Part shown: positions 45,172-59,195 of the stretch, one piece after another
Numbering within the stretch: the first letter of the stretch is position 1
Layout: each line of letters opens with the position of its first letter
The notes under the pieces: model-generated
Seen by the model: the letters and a program-made list of their open reading frames with translations, nothing else
What the model was told of the DNA's origin: nothing
Database searches by the model: none
Translations under genes and position numbers: made by a program
NCBI RefSeq assembly: GCF_024713945.1
Contig: NC_134679.1
Location: 2,361,001 to 2,425,000 of the forward strand
Origin: Dermatophagoides farinae
Taxonomy: Eukaryota; Arthropoda; Arachnida; Sarcoptiformes; Pyroglyphidae
Direction: 5' to 3'
Length of the DNA stretch: 64,000 bases

Positions 45172-48100
45172 AATGGAAATGAAGAATTACGATTAAAAAT
45201 AATGATGATAATCACATTTAACGTGAGTAATAAAAAATTATTTCGAAAAAAATTGACAACAACATGCATGGAACAATTGAATCAAAACACATGTTTATTC
45301 AAATTAAATCGATGTATCGTCAATAGATGGCGGAATTGTCGTGTAAATCTGCTAAAAAAAGAAGACTTTTTGTTGAGTTGTTGAAATTGATCTGTGATAA
45401 CATCTTTTTATGTAAAAAAAAATGAAAACTTCGTTCCAGTTTCCATTCCACCCGAACAATAACAATCCGATAATTTATGGATAAATCTTTCCCGATGACT
45501 TATAAAGAGTTTTTATTTTCATCTCATCTTGATGATCATTAAAAATGTTGTTTTTGATGAGATGCGATGATGACAATGGAAGGTGGTCTTGAAAAGAGGT
45601 CGGTATATTTTTTTCCAACAAATTCTCGCCCAGTCATTTATTCAATCTATCTGGTTATTGTTGTTGTTGTCGATAATAATTCCATTATAACTGCTAATCC
45701 AAGCTGCCAACTTCAGCAACTTTCACATTACATCATTTTTTTTTGCTCATAATTATAACTCATCATCATAATCATAATTTGAAAAAAAAATTAAACAGAT
45801 GCCAAAGGCCTAGTCGTTTTTCTGGTTCTTCATTCATCGGAGTGTGTTTGTAATTGTGTTTGCCAAGTTTATTCACATTCTATTCTATTGTGTCTCGAAG
45901 TGTTTTTTATTTTCCTTATTTTTTTGCATTTTCCTTCATCATTTTTTTATGTCGATATGAGGGGGCGTCGGCAAACCTGATGATGATGATCATCGTGTGA
46001 TGATGACGACAAAAGTTTTTTTTTCTCAATTTTTTTCTTTTGTTTAATGTAAGTTCAGGTCATGTACGTTTATGTTTATGATTCAATAATAATGGTGTTG
46101 GTGAACCTTTGTAACCTTTGGACTTTGGTGATCATTCAAATAATCACACATTGAATGATGATGATGATGATGATGGAATTAACTTTCACGCTTATGAACT
46201 TTGTCTACATTACCGGCTGTATAAAATGAGAAACAAAATTTCAAAAATTAACTACCGTATTCATTTTATGAGAACACCTGAATGCTTTCATCTCTATGCG
46301 AGGAAATGTTTTTTTTCTGTTTTTTGTTTTACAATTCAAAACAATACAAATGACAATTACCACTTGAGAGATAGAGAGAGTGTGTGTGTGTGTGTACACA
46401 TTTAACCATTGATACCCAGATGTTATGATGAATAGGTTAGGTCATCATCGGTCATTTCTCTTGATCGACTATCCATTCTTATTTTATCTCGATTTTTTTT
46501 TCGTTCATCCATTTAATGAAATGAAATGATTTATTTTTTTCTGGTTCAAAGATATCATCATCATCATAATGATCATCACAATGAATGTAAAATAAAAACA
46601 TCATGAAAACTAATAATAACCAATGATGGTAATGATAGTATGTATTGAAAAAGAAGATAATTCAGCTATGAAAATGAAAGATTAACGAATCTCGAATATA
46701 TGGTCATTTTCAAGTGATGACATTCCATAAACATGGCATTACACTGGCCACACACACACACACATAATTACTGTTCGATGAACATGTTCGGTTGGATGAT
46801 TTGCATCGGCGTTTTTTTTTTGATTTGTCCTTGCTTCAATGATTTTTTTTCCATGATGATTTTCATAATGTTCTTGTTTATTTTCCATTTCTATCACCAT
46901 CATCATCATCATTAATGGTTATTCTAGTGAAAAAAAAACTTGTATTCTATTCCTATTGCATTTAAAGTTTGTTGTCATTTTTATTTTTTTTAGTTTTAGT
47001 TTTGTTGTTCATTTTCGCGTGCATAAATAGTCATTATCATCATCATAATCATTATTATTTGATATGATTCACCATAGCAAGCAATACATGTTTTTTTTTT
47101 TTTTTTTTTGAATGACATCGTATTTTCGATGTTGTTTCGATGTTTCTGTGAAAAAAAATTCCAGCTAGTTCGTTATTGAATGAATAAAACATTGATGAAA
47201 TATTCAACGATTGTAAATTGCAATGTGTATATTTATTTATAAATTTAAATACAATCATCGGAAGTTATTGATTCGAACATTTTCTTTTTTCTTCAAACAT
47301 GTAATATTTGTTGGTGATTAAATCATTTTATTTCAATTACATGATTGTGTGTGTGTGAGGATTATGATTGTCGGATTAATGAATTTTTCTGATCAAAGAT
47401 TAGCCGTTCGATTAATCAATAGCGCTATAATGAAAAAGCTCTAGTAGTAATTCTCTATTCCCAGATATAAAGTGAGAAAAAAAATTACTATCCTTGAAAT
47501 CGATTGCATCAAATTACATCCGTATTGATGCTACTTGCCAATCGAAAAAAAAAATTCATCATCATCATGTCTGCCGCTTCAAATTGAATTGAAATTGTTT
47601 TTTTTTTTTTTTTTTTGATGTCAGCAACAGTAATCATTCATTTTATTGGTGAATAATTTGATCCATTTTCATGTATGAATTGTTAAATTGTCTGAGTCGA
47701 ATCTCTGTTTGGTTTAACCCAATCACTATGATGACCAATTAATGTTCCAAATATTGATACAGGACATTCACCCATATTACACAAACATACTATTTATATG
47801 GATCAGAAAGCGACAATACACCATTCATGATGATGATGATCGTTGATGATGCTCCAACCGACAATATAAACCAGAACAATTGGTTCATAATTCAGTTCGT
47901 TACTGGAAAAAAAAACTTTGCGCGCATTGCGTCAAAATGCATCAACAACAAACATGCATGCATGCATGCTGAAACTTTGAAAAAAACCTATTCGTTTGTT
48001 TGGCTTTTTTTTCCTCCATCCCGAGATACAAACAAACAAACAAATTTTTCTCACACACACACATATATATAACATAACATTGAATTCATTTTCCGTAGGC

Positions 48101-51100
48101 ACACACATTGGTTTTTCGGATGATATCTTCTCTCTCTCTCACTTTTTTTCTGGTTGAAGAGGCTTGGTGCATATCTTTCTTTCTCTCAGTGTGATGGCCG
48201 AAATTGTGTTCATTTCGTTTCGTTTCATTCATTCATTAGGTCTATGACATAGACTCAATGTGCTTGTTTGTGATTGGTTTTTTTTTGCTTGTTTTCTGGC
48301 TCGAAATTTTTGTAGTCTGTTTTGGTTTCAGTTTGGTTTTAGATAGATTTTTGAAATATTTGTTTGATGATATTCATCCACCGATGACGTTCAACTACTG
48401 ACAACTAAAAAAAAAAAAAAATCAAACAAATAAATGAATCATGGTCAACATACATACCATAATAAGTAATTTATTTGAATTGTTGATTAATAGAAAATAT
48501 CACGTGCATGTGACAACAAAAATATGGCAACGGTTTTCATCATATGAAAAATTTCGTCTCATTAACCACCGCCACTATTAATCAAGAATTAAACTTGCCA
48601 TATATCCGGTATGTTTTATTCATTCAAAAAGAAACAGAAAAAAAAATTTCTTGCCCGAATCAATTCATTTTCATACACTATTTGAGAAAAAGGCGGCCAT
48701 TTCCACACAAAAAGATCATTGGCCACAATTTTTTTTTTGTTGTCATAAGTTTTTTTTTGTTATCATGTAAAAATTGTTTTTTTTAATATTTTGTTACGAA
48801 CAAACAAGCCGAATTTTTGACAAAGAAAGAAGAATGAAAAACTGTGACAAACAAGTTTATTTTGTAAACATTTTTATTTTCATATGATGAGGTTTGAAAT
48901 CATTATTTTTGTTTTTAAAAATAATATTTTGCCCAAATGTTTTTTTATATCAGGAAAATGTATGTTTGCTAAGAGATCGATTGACACCCTTGGTGAATGG
49001 AATTATTATTTATCATTCGATTTTCGAATTCGAATCAATTCACATTTTTTATACACATCATTTGACCATCATCGCGTCATATACGACCAACTCGTTTTTC
49101 GATTTCGATTTTCTATTTTTCGAATAAAAAGAGAAAAAAAATTTTTTTTCTTTTGCTCAAATGGACAAAATATATAACTTAATTGTCTTTATCATCATCA
49201 TCATCATCATCATCATTTGAATCCATCATTCAATAACGACAAGTTGGAACAAAGTGACTATATTATTACATTAATCATCCATCAATCCTGCCTTAAAAGT
49301 CTATTGTAATTATCATTTACACAGATTAGTGATACCAATTTTTCAATTGATTCAAGTTAGTTTTTTTATGTGTCTGTGTGTGTGTGTGTATGTTTTATTT
49401 AATCAGAATTGATTATAATTTTTAATGTAGTGGATCAAATTTCTCTCTCTCTCTCTCTCACTGTCTTCAATCTATCCATCATTAATCTCGATTCGGAACG
49501 AATTGAATGAAATCGAATACCATCAATGAAAAACAGCAGCAGCAGCAGCAACAATTTTTTCCCGTTCAATATTTACTATCTGTCCGGAAATATACGCATT
49601 TATTGTGAACAAAAATAAGATGATTCGGAGCATCATCAGTTGAGAAAAAAAACCCGTGTTGACATTTCCACTATTTTGTTTGTTTGTTTGTTTGTTCATG
49701 TCTGGCTCATGATTTTATCTTTTATTACATGGGTCATTCATTCAATTCAACACCAGACAATTTGATGACAGATTCTTTTCAGAATGAAGAAAAAAAAACG
49801 ATGAACTAGTTTCCATTTGTCTGCTGCATAATACTGTGTGAATATAAGAAAAAAGGATTGCTTGTGTATACAAAAAACATCATGAATGATTGAATTGAAT
49901 CGAATACATTAGTTTACTATATATATATTTGGTTGTCGTATGTGATCGTCTTTTCATTGTTTGGATTTTTCAACATATATACCAAAGTTATTGATGACTT
50001 TTTCACATTGACATTTAAAGTTTTGCTCCAAATTTTTCATATGTATTATATGGCTATTATTACTATAAATTGTCATGAATGAATATGATCGAAATAGTAA
50101 CGATTAATGATCTGGATTATTATAAATTTTTTTCCGTGATCATCTTTATTGAAAAAGAAAGAGAAATTCATTTGAATTCCGAATATCCATCAAGATTTAT
50201 TGTTATTTTTTTTGTTGTTGTTGTTCATTAGATATTGAGCTTGATATTCTCTCGATTCTATAGTAGAAAAATCTATCAAGTTTTATTAGAATTTCGTATA
50301 TTTAATGAAGAATGGAAAGAAATAGAAAAAAATGATGAATATAAACAACCGTAAAAAAATTCCGTAATGAATTAGTAGTTATAAAAGTTTAGAGTTGTTT
50401 GTTTTTGTTTTGGTCTTAGTTATTTTTGGTTACAAACCAAAAAAAAAATACATTTCAAAATGACTTAGAATTTTATCAAGAATAACGGTAATCCAGTATA
50501 ATATAGTAATGTGAAATGAAAATTGGGCGAGTCTCGTATCATTGTTGTTGTTGTTGTTGTTGTCATTTGACATATTGACATGAAAATTTTTTTTTCTGAT
50601 TATCCAATATAATGTCTTATTATATTCTATCATCATCGCTAAGAGATTTTGGTGATTTTTTTTTTGATCAATGAATCAACTATTACAAACTTGATTGGTT
50701 TGATCCATTAAAAATTGCCATAAATTGCCATTGAGTATTTTTTTTTTTTTTTTTTTTTTGCTGATTATATCCATAGAGATGATGATTATTATTATAAATT
50801 TTATTTTCACAATTACTGTTATACCATAAACCAATATATATACACTCAAAAAAAATGTGAATTTGTACGTGTATGAGAGAAAGAGAGAGAGGATTGCACA
50901 AGAAGAACATTATTAATAGTAAAATCTTTCATACCTTTTTTTTCAATCTATGTTCAAAAAGTTAGATTTTCAGGTTTTTTTTTGTTGTTGTTGTTGTTGT
51001 TTTTATTTTTGAATGTGAAAACAACGTTTTATTTGTTTTGCCATTGATGATATTTGGATGGCTATATTGATAGCTGCTAGATGGGCGCTGTTCCACATCT

Positions 51101-51757
51101 GTTGACAATCATCATCAATTGAATAAGTCACACACACACGTATTGAATCTTTTGTGACAGGATTTTGTCTATACCCGGTTTATAACAAAATCAATCAAAT
51201 CCAAGTGGTTGAATGTGGTTATAGAGTTATTGGATGAAATTTGATTTAATTGATTATTTTTCTGGGTAATCATTATCATCACTATTATTCAATGTTATTA
51301 ATTGATTTTAATGATTATAACCTGTTTTTATCTTTGATAATCCTGTTTTTTCTCCAATTAATTAACTTGTTATCTATTTTTATCATTGTACAACTAAACT
51401 TTTTTTTTCTTTTCCATCCATCTCATCATAGATCATTTTAAAATTGGATCATTTCCATTGTTTCTTTGATCATCACCATAATCAATAATCAAACGGATAC
51501 GAATTATATGAATTCCAAAGTAAATTCATCAATTTCATGAAAAACATTATGATTGTGACAAAGTGAAATATTTATCTGACAACGGAGTGGAAAAAAAATT
51601 CGCATAAAACAAATAAAATTGAAATTTATCGCCATCAACGTTTCTTTATAATCGTTGGGCTATTTGCCCCATCTCTTTTTTGTTGTTATTGTCGTCTACA
51701 TTTTGTGAATTGTGAACTTCAGTGCCAAAAAAAAATAGATAGAATATATTCATCATC
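45172..51757. other. Gene-poor region, 6.6 kb
   Basis: No exon was recognised on either strand. Repeats include CAT/ATG triplets at 46150-46165, 46897-46912, 47830-47842, 49189-49218, CT at 49440-49461, TTG at 50212-50225, 50541-50563 and 50981-51001, CAG at 49530-49551, and poly(T) at 47089-47110, 47599-47617 and 50738-50759. The short frames here are shadows of these repeats. Confidence 0.5.
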
Positions 51758-51925
51758 ATGATGTCATCACCAACAACATCAACATCTGAAAACAGAATTC
51801 GTAGTCGAAGAAATTTTGTTTTCGACAATTCAATTTCATGCCTTAAAACCGAGAGAACAACAAACATCGACATCGACAATAAGAATAAGAATAATTATTA
51901 TTATTATGATAATAATAGAATCAAG

Positions 51926-54900
51926 ATGATGATGAATTTTAATCAAAATCCAAATTCATCGTTTCTAATTTTGGCTTATATTCTATTAATTATTACTGCC
52001 ATTACAATTACTATTGTGAATGGTAATAATATTTGTGGTGCAACAGTGAATTTTCTTTATTGTAATTGTGATAATCACGATAATGCCCTAGAAGCTGATT
52101 GTTTTACTATTGGAGAAAATATTTCATCAAATGATCCAAAATGGCAATGGTTTTCCAAATATAAATCATTGAAACGATTGAAACTGAGTGGTTATAATAA
52201 TGTTACATTACAAAAATTTCCAAAAATATTGTTTCAATCACAAACATTACGCAATTCATTACATGATGTGGTTCTAAGTGATCTACAATTCAAAACATTA
52301 CCAACTGGTTCGTTCCAGAATATGAGCCAATTATTATTGGTTGATATTTCGCTTTGTTCACTAATGGAAATTCAAACCAATGCATTCGATAATCTAATTC
52401 GTCTGGAAAAGATTGCTATGACCAAGAATAATATTTCAACATTACCACGAATGTTTCGTAATGTTCCATCATTAAGAGAATTATTTCTTGAAGATAATAA
52501 TATAACTAAATTTGAACGTGGTGTATTCGAATCGCTTGAAAATCTAAATTATCTTACATTGGATAATAATAAAATTCAAACATTATCATCATATTATTTT
52601 GATGGTCTTGTCGAATTGAATTCATTGGATTTACGTTATAATCAAATTGAACATTTACCGAGTCGTGTGTTTGAAAAATTATCGAAATTAGAAATATTGG
52701 ATTTAAGCCATAATAAAATCGTTGATATTGATGAAGAAGCATTTGTTGGTTTAAAACAATTGAAAGAGTTACAAATCAAAAATAATAAATTGAAACAAAT
52801 TGGTACACAATTACGTGTGATGGAGAATTTGATTGAAATCGATCTGGATGATAATGAAATACAAGCACTTTCGAAATATTCATTTTATCGTCCAGATCAG
52901 AAACGTTTTGTTGGTATGAAACTTCGAGGTAAGTTTTTTTCAAGATATTATTTTTAATAATATATTTGTTTTGTTTGATTTTTTTTATTGATTGAAACCT
53001 ATTCCATATGACCGTATATCAATCAGTCAGTTACACTGACCAATAGAACAATCTATTAGCTATTGGTCATTTATTAGCTAAAAAGAAAAATTTCTAGTTG
53101 CTGTTTATGCACGCAAATCAAATTATATGGCCATAGATATTGTTTTATTATGAATCTAAAATGAATTTCCTTGATTTTAAGATATTCTGGCCTTATTTAC
53201 CGTTTTCTATTCAAGACATGATAAAAACAAAGAATTATCAAAATGCTTAAAATCTCTGATATCCGCCCTTAATGAACGTAAAACCTTGTGGTGAATGTGA
53301 ACCATTTCTATTCGGTTTTTTTAGTTTTCCATTATTCTTTTTACCACAATTTCCTTTCATTTAGTCATTCATATCCGAATGATTTTCTATCTTTTGCTTG
53401 CATTTCCTGAAAAATTTTATTCATGTTGAATAAAATTGATTAGAATACTTGTTTAGCTTTTATTTTTATTGATATCTCACCAAATGGCAATACATTATTG
53501 CTATTCGAACAAATTGTACAAACAAACCCTGGACTCACAGTAAAAAAAACAAAAATAAGGTAAACAGGCGACCATTTTCTTTTCACTAAAAAAAATCGGT
53601 TGTGACCATAGTGACAATATTGTTGTTGTTTTTTTTTCATCTTGTTCAAGATAAAAAAAAATTTAATTTTTTTCGGTTGTTGTTGTTGTTGTTGTTGTTG
53701 TTTACTGAAACCATAGAGATTATCATCATTTGTGCAACAAAAAAAAACATTTTCATAATTCAATGATGATGATGATAATGTTGATGTTTGTGTAATTTAC
53801 AAGGACGAAATTATATTTTGTTTATCCTGACTTGACTCATCATCATCATCATCATCATCATTGCTTGATTATTATTGTTGATAATTCTTATGACAAATAT
53901 TTGATCAATTTATTTTGATGATGAGATATGAGATTGATAAACAAAACAAAAAAAAACATTAATTCAACAACGGTAATTTTCACTTTCATATTGCAATTGC
54001 TAAAAAAAATGTTGAAAGATTCAATACAAGGATAATTTATTTTTTTTTCTCATAACATAAAAATCAGTAGCAATGAATGAATGAATGACAAGAAAAAAAA
54101 ACTGAATATTTTTGATCATCATACATTTCTTATTGTTTGTTCAAAAAAAAAATTTCTTTTTTCGAATACAATGACCTTTTTTTCTTATTTCATTCAACCT
54201 TTGAACTCAATGTGTGATAATCTTCCGTGTTTGTTGTGTAGGTTACGATTACTTTTTTGGCCAGGTCCTCGAATAAATTGTTGTTAATGTGTGTGTGTGT
54301 GTGTGTATGTTTGTTTGTTTGTGTGTGGTATGTGTGTTCTACATCAAATTTAATGTTTGTTTAGACGATCCAAATATTTTTACAACATTCAATATTGTCA
54401 AGATTTTTCAATTGAATACTGTTGTTGTTATGGTTGCTTTTCTTTTTGTTTAGTTGTAGAAATCAATGACCTGTCTATACTATACTCATTTACTCATAAT
54501 AATAATAATAAGATGTAAAATTTTTCTTTTCTTTATTAATCGATTTCCGTTTTTCTTTTTTTCACAATTTCGTATCATCATCATGATCCATTCCATTCAT
54601 CATTATTGTTAGATAATCAACTATATTGTAATTGTCAATTATTCTGGCTGAAAGAAGCATTCGAAATGAATCCAGAAAATCGTAATTATAATAATAAGCA
54701 ACGTTGTTATCTTGGCCAAGGACAATATTCGAATGATTTAACTATTGTACAATTTTTAATGGATAATTTAACAATTGAACAATGTACATTACCATTACCA
54801 CCAACAATAGCTACTATTGATGATGATATTGAAACAGAACCTATTGAAACAATTGATTCAATTGAAGAAAATTTTAATGAAAAAATAGATGATTTACCAG

Positions 54901-55154
54901 ATATTCCAACAGATGGCGATAAAAACACTGAACCAGAAATAATAGACAAAATCGATGAAAATATTGATGATCATGAAAATTCTGCAGATAATAATAATAA
55001 TAATCATGAACCACCACAATTGAATGTAGCTGGATTTGATCGTACTAATTCAAATGATAATGATAATAAAGATAACGGTGTTTGTACATTGCATTCATGG
55101 AGTTCAGCATTAGCTTTATCATTTTTATTGATCATCATTTATCACTGCCCGTGA
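51926..55154 (+). CDS. Secreted leucine-rich-repeat protein, probably GPI-anchored
   Basis: Two exons, 51926-52928 and 54613-55154, give 514 residues; a phase-1 junction (CGA G/AT AAT) joins the last LRR to the LRRCT cap. The frame is open back to an ATG at 51758, but the ATG cluster at 51926 opens directly onto a signal peptide (FLILAYILLIITAITITIVN), so it is preferred. A cysteine cap (ICGATVNFLYCNC) precedes about nine repeats with L-x-x-L-x-L-x-x-N-x-I spacing, for example LNYLTLDNNKIQTLSSYYF and LEILDLSHNKIVDIDEEAF. The cap LYCNCQLFWLKEAF is LRRCT-like. After an acidic Asn/Glu-rich stalk the protein ends in a hydrophobic tail (SSALALSFLLIIIYHCP) with no basic residues after it, as in GPI signals. 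The ligand is unknown. Confidence 0.75.
52929..54612 (+). other. Intron of the LRR protein gene
   Basis: GTAAGT donor and TTGTTAG acceptor, 1.7 kb. It contains TTG repeats at 53675-53701, CAT triplets at 53838-53861 and a TG stretch at 54289-54306. No other gene is seen inside. Confidence 0.65.
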
Positions 55155-57836
55155 ATAAAATTTGGAATTTCGCAAAAAACTTATCTCATACCATATATAC
55201 ACACATTCTTATTCATGTGGAAAAAATATGCCAATACCATCATCATCATCATTCAACATCCCACATCACATTTCCTTTTTTTGTTCTTATTTACCTCCAT
55301 CCTTTTTTTCATTCTTTATTTTCGATTAATTTATGTTTTTGTTATTACGATCTATGATTTCAAATGAATATTTGTTTTCCAACACACACACACACACACA
55401 TATGCATAGCTATGTACACAAAACATGTTTTTTGAATTTTCTTTCATTCTCTTTTTATTTCGTTCCAACAATAGTTTTGTTCGTTAGAACCAAACATCCA
55501 AACGCGAATACAAACTACTAACACTAAGTCAAACTATGTATTTTTTTTGCGGGGTTTTCTTGTCAATTTACAATTCATTCATTCTACAATCTCACTAATC
55601 TTTACATTCAATTATGATTAATGTTATTAATTAATTAAAATCTACATTCAGTTTGATTTCAATGTCTGTGTAATGAAAATAAATAAAAAAATTTGACAAA
55701 ATTAATTTGAAAAAAAAACATTTGATGTGTTTTAAAAATTTCATCATTATTCAATTACAATTAGTTCATTGGAAACAGGATAGATCACAATTATTGTCAC
55801 GATAGATAACAATCAATTATCTAATCAATCAATGATCGATCATCTTTCATTTGTTTGTTGTATCGTTGACACAATTGGTGCAACATATTTTTTTTTCGCA
55901 ATAAAGAATAATATCCAAATTACAATGGCCAGCAACAAGATCAAGGACGACAATATTTCATTTTCACCAATGACATTGTCATCATCATAGTATTTTTTTT
56001 TTCGATCGAAACTTTTCCATTTAGATTATCAGGGACCAAAATGAGAACAAAAGAAAAACTAATGATAATTGCCATCAAATATACCTACCTATTATAACAG
56101 AATGGTGGAAACTTAATCTACCGACATAGGTATAGAATCATTTCAGTCAATGTTGTTATGATGGTGAAAAAAAAATGGGAAAATTAACTAAGATATCGTT
56201 TATTCGATCAATTTTGTTTTTTTTTTTTGGTTTTATTCTTTGCCAGACATTCACAAGAAATTCATAAAAAACACAAATAAATTATGACTATACTACCATA
56301 TAGAATTTTGCCCAAATATATCATATTTAATGTGAATTGTCTGATATAATTTCATTTTCGTTGATGAAAAATATTGATTATAATTTCAAATATAAAGTTC
56401 TGTTATTGATCAATATCAATTCTTATTATTTGATCATAATAAAAATAAAAATAATCAATATTCTGGACGAATATGTGAACAGGAACAGGAAATTTCCATA
56501 CATTTATCAATCAATCAATAATTCATTTATTCAATTCATCATCAGGTTAGCTTTGTTGGTCATCGCCAAGACCAGTTTTCATTTTCCATTTCGAATGGTT
56601 GCAGTATTCATTCATTAAGAACAACAAAAACTGGATTCGTGGGAAAAGATAATAAATAAATTAATTTAAAGTTTTTTTTATGAGCAAAATAAAAAAAAAA
56701 TCAATCAATATTTCAGTGCAAAAAAATAATGAATATATAATTCTGAAGAATTGCATTTGGAATATATGAAAAAAATGCTTGTTTTTTTATTCTGCTAATG
56801 ATATTCTGATGGGTGTGGCCCTGTTTTTTTTTCTTTTATTATCTCATTTGGTGGTGATTGTCACCAAATGTTGATGATTGTTTTTATTCCCTACTGCTAG
56901 CCCCCCAGCACAAAAATGAATGTCATTTATAAATTTTTTTTCTGGTATCAAAAAAACAAAAAAAAACACAAAAAAAATTAGAATTCAAATGGTGATATTG
57001 TTTGCACCTTTTTTCTATACAATATTATCATATTAGATTCATTATCAAACAATAGATATAAAACGAATGATGATGATCATCATCATTAATGGACCAATAA
57101 TAGACAATATATAAATGAAACAAAATTCTCAATGGAATAATATTCGAGAATAATTTTTTTTCTATTTTTTTTCATTATCAAGATCAGTTGATCGGTTGTT
57201 TCATATGATATGCGCATGACAAAAATGACAAAAAAAATACCTGTAGAAATTTTGTTTTTTTTTTTCGATTTTTCATTATTATTCACCATTTCTTCGATAC
57301 CTTTATGGCCATGAAGATGATCTCCAATTGGGTATTGCGCCTGCGATCAGATTCATATGAAATGATCCATACACTTTTTATTTTTATTTTTGTGTGTGTG
57401 TGTGTTTTTTTTTCTTTCTCCCCTTTCATCATCATCATCATTATATCTTATAAACACTAGGAAATTATATGTCAGCATTCTGTTCTTTTTTTTATATTGT
57501 TGAAGAGACAAACATTGGAAAAGAATCACATATGCTATAATGGTATATTGTGACTAGCAATATATACACACAATAATAATGGATCAAGTTTTGATAATGT
57601 GATAGTCATACATAATTATGTTATTACCGCATACCTAGATTGTTGGTCGTTCGGCCCGGTTCGTTCGAATTCTTTCTAGTTTTTCTTTCTTTGTTTTGTA
57701 TTTATGTCTGTTTTGTTTCATCTGTAAAATGTATTTGTTTTGGACAGAAAATTCATGGTTGCTTAGGACAGCGGAATAAAAATTCCAATATACATTTTAA
57801 ATCTTGTGTGTGCCATTCCATTTAATACTGAATTCA
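55155..57836. other. Intergenic region
   Basis: AT-rich DNA between the LRR gene and the two-pass membrane protein gene. AATAAA words at about 55678-55683 could end the LRR transcript. A short CA repeat lies at 55384-55400. No gene was recognised. Confidence 0.45.
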
Positions 57837-58781
57837 ATGTCAAAGTCAAAGTTTTTCTCACCAGACAATTGGACGATTGTTAAATTTTTTTTGAAATTTT
57901 TATCAAAAAATTCGAAAAATAATCTCAACAATAATAATGATCGAAACATCAATAATCGATCATTTGATAGCGAAAAAAATCGTCCAAAACTTCGGATCGA
58001 TCCACCATCGCCATTACGACCATCATCATCATCATCATCATCGAACAAAAACAATGATCAATACATCAATGATGGTCCAAGTTTAGGCACATTAATATGC
58101 AAACTTATCTTGGCAATTCATTTTATTCTATTTATTCTTCTACAATTTCTTTGGTCTTCTTGGTGCCTATGGTTCCAGATGAATACAATGGATCCATTGT
58201 TCAAAATGGCATTGTTCACGACAATGACCTTTATTGATTCTTATCTTTCCTATCATGTTTTATTATGGTTGATAATTCTTATAAAATCGATGAAAAAAAG
58301 GACACACCAATATTTAATCGAACGTCGACGAAAGCGACAACTAGGACGAACCCCGCCTGAGCTTCAAACCACATTGACAACTCCAATGAGCGCATTAACA
58401 TTACAAAGTCTTTCATTGGTTTCCAATTATTTTGATGTAACGCCTACACCGACGCCAACGATAATCATACCAACGATCAATGTTCGTTTAGCTCAAGACC
58501 AAGATGATTATGATGATGAAACGGGATTTGAATCAATAAAGTTTATTGACGATTCCAAATCTACAATGGACATGAATTCGTGTTTGAGTTTCATTAAGAG
58601 AAAATCGTCTGCGACATCATCAATATCGTCAATTGATATGTTGGCAAATTATTTAAATCAATTCGATGTAAGTTATCTGAGGAAACATAGCCAAGATTTG
58701 ACTACTGGAGAAAAGCTAACCTCTTCAAACGAAAGTTTGGCAACTGAATGTTCGAAATCTTACCGTGATTCAATGCCCTAA
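57837..58781 (+). CDS. Unrecognised two-pass membrane protein
   Basis: A single-exon frame of 314 residues from the ATG at 57837. The first 80 residues are basic, Asn/Ser-rich and probably disordered. Two hydrophobic helices follow, about 87-112 (CKLILAIHFILFILLQFLW) and 124-149 (MALFTTMTFIDSYLSYHVLL), separated by a short loop. A very basic stretch (IERRRKRQLGRT) sits right after the second helix, so both ends are predicted in the cytosol with a short outer loop. The rest is a Ser/Thr-rich tail. No family was recognised. Codon use and the lack of repeats through the helices argue that it is a real gene. Confidence 0.6.
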   Translation: MSKSKFFSPDNWTIVKFFLKFLSKNSKNNLNNNNDRNINNRSFDSEKNRPKLRIDPPSPLRPSSSSSSSNKNNDQYINDGPSLGTLICKLILAIHFILFILLQFLWSSWCLWFQMNTMDPLFKMALFTTMTFIDSYLSYHVLLWLIILIKSMKKRTHQYLIERRRKRQLGRTPPELQTTLTTPMSALTLQSLSLVSNYFDVTPTPTPTIIIPTINVRLAQDQDDYDDETGFESIKFIDDSKSTMDMNSCLSFIKRKSSATSSISSIDMLANYLNQFDVSYLRKHSQDLTTGEKLTSSNESLATECSKSYRDSMP

Positions 58782-59195
58782 TCAAAGAGAAAAAATGACA
58801 TTTTGATTAAAAAAAATTTTTTTTAACTTAAAAGTTTATTTTAAAATAAATTCGTGATGAAATCCATGAAATTCATTTACCATTTAATAATACCTGTTTC
58901 GAATTTGAATATTTTTAAAATGTTCTTATCTGCTGCCATCTAATGTCTTTAATGCAATTATTAATTGTTTATAAATCGTCTGCTTTTTTTGTCGATAGAC
59001 GGCAGTACTGTTGATGCAACAAATGGCTTAAGTATCGCCATCTGATTATAAAATATTAAACTAATTATTTTTCAAAATAAATATTAAGATTTAATTAAAA
59101 GAGCGAACGATTTTTATTTGATAATTGGAAATTTTTAATTACAAAAACAATAATAAGATAATAATTATAACAAAAGTTAGAGTATAATCTTTATT
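58782..59195. other. Convergent 3' region
   Basis: The two-pass protein gene (+) and the GPCR gene (-) face each other. An AATAAA lies at about 58845-58850 on the plus strand. No other feature is seen. Confidence 0.45.
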
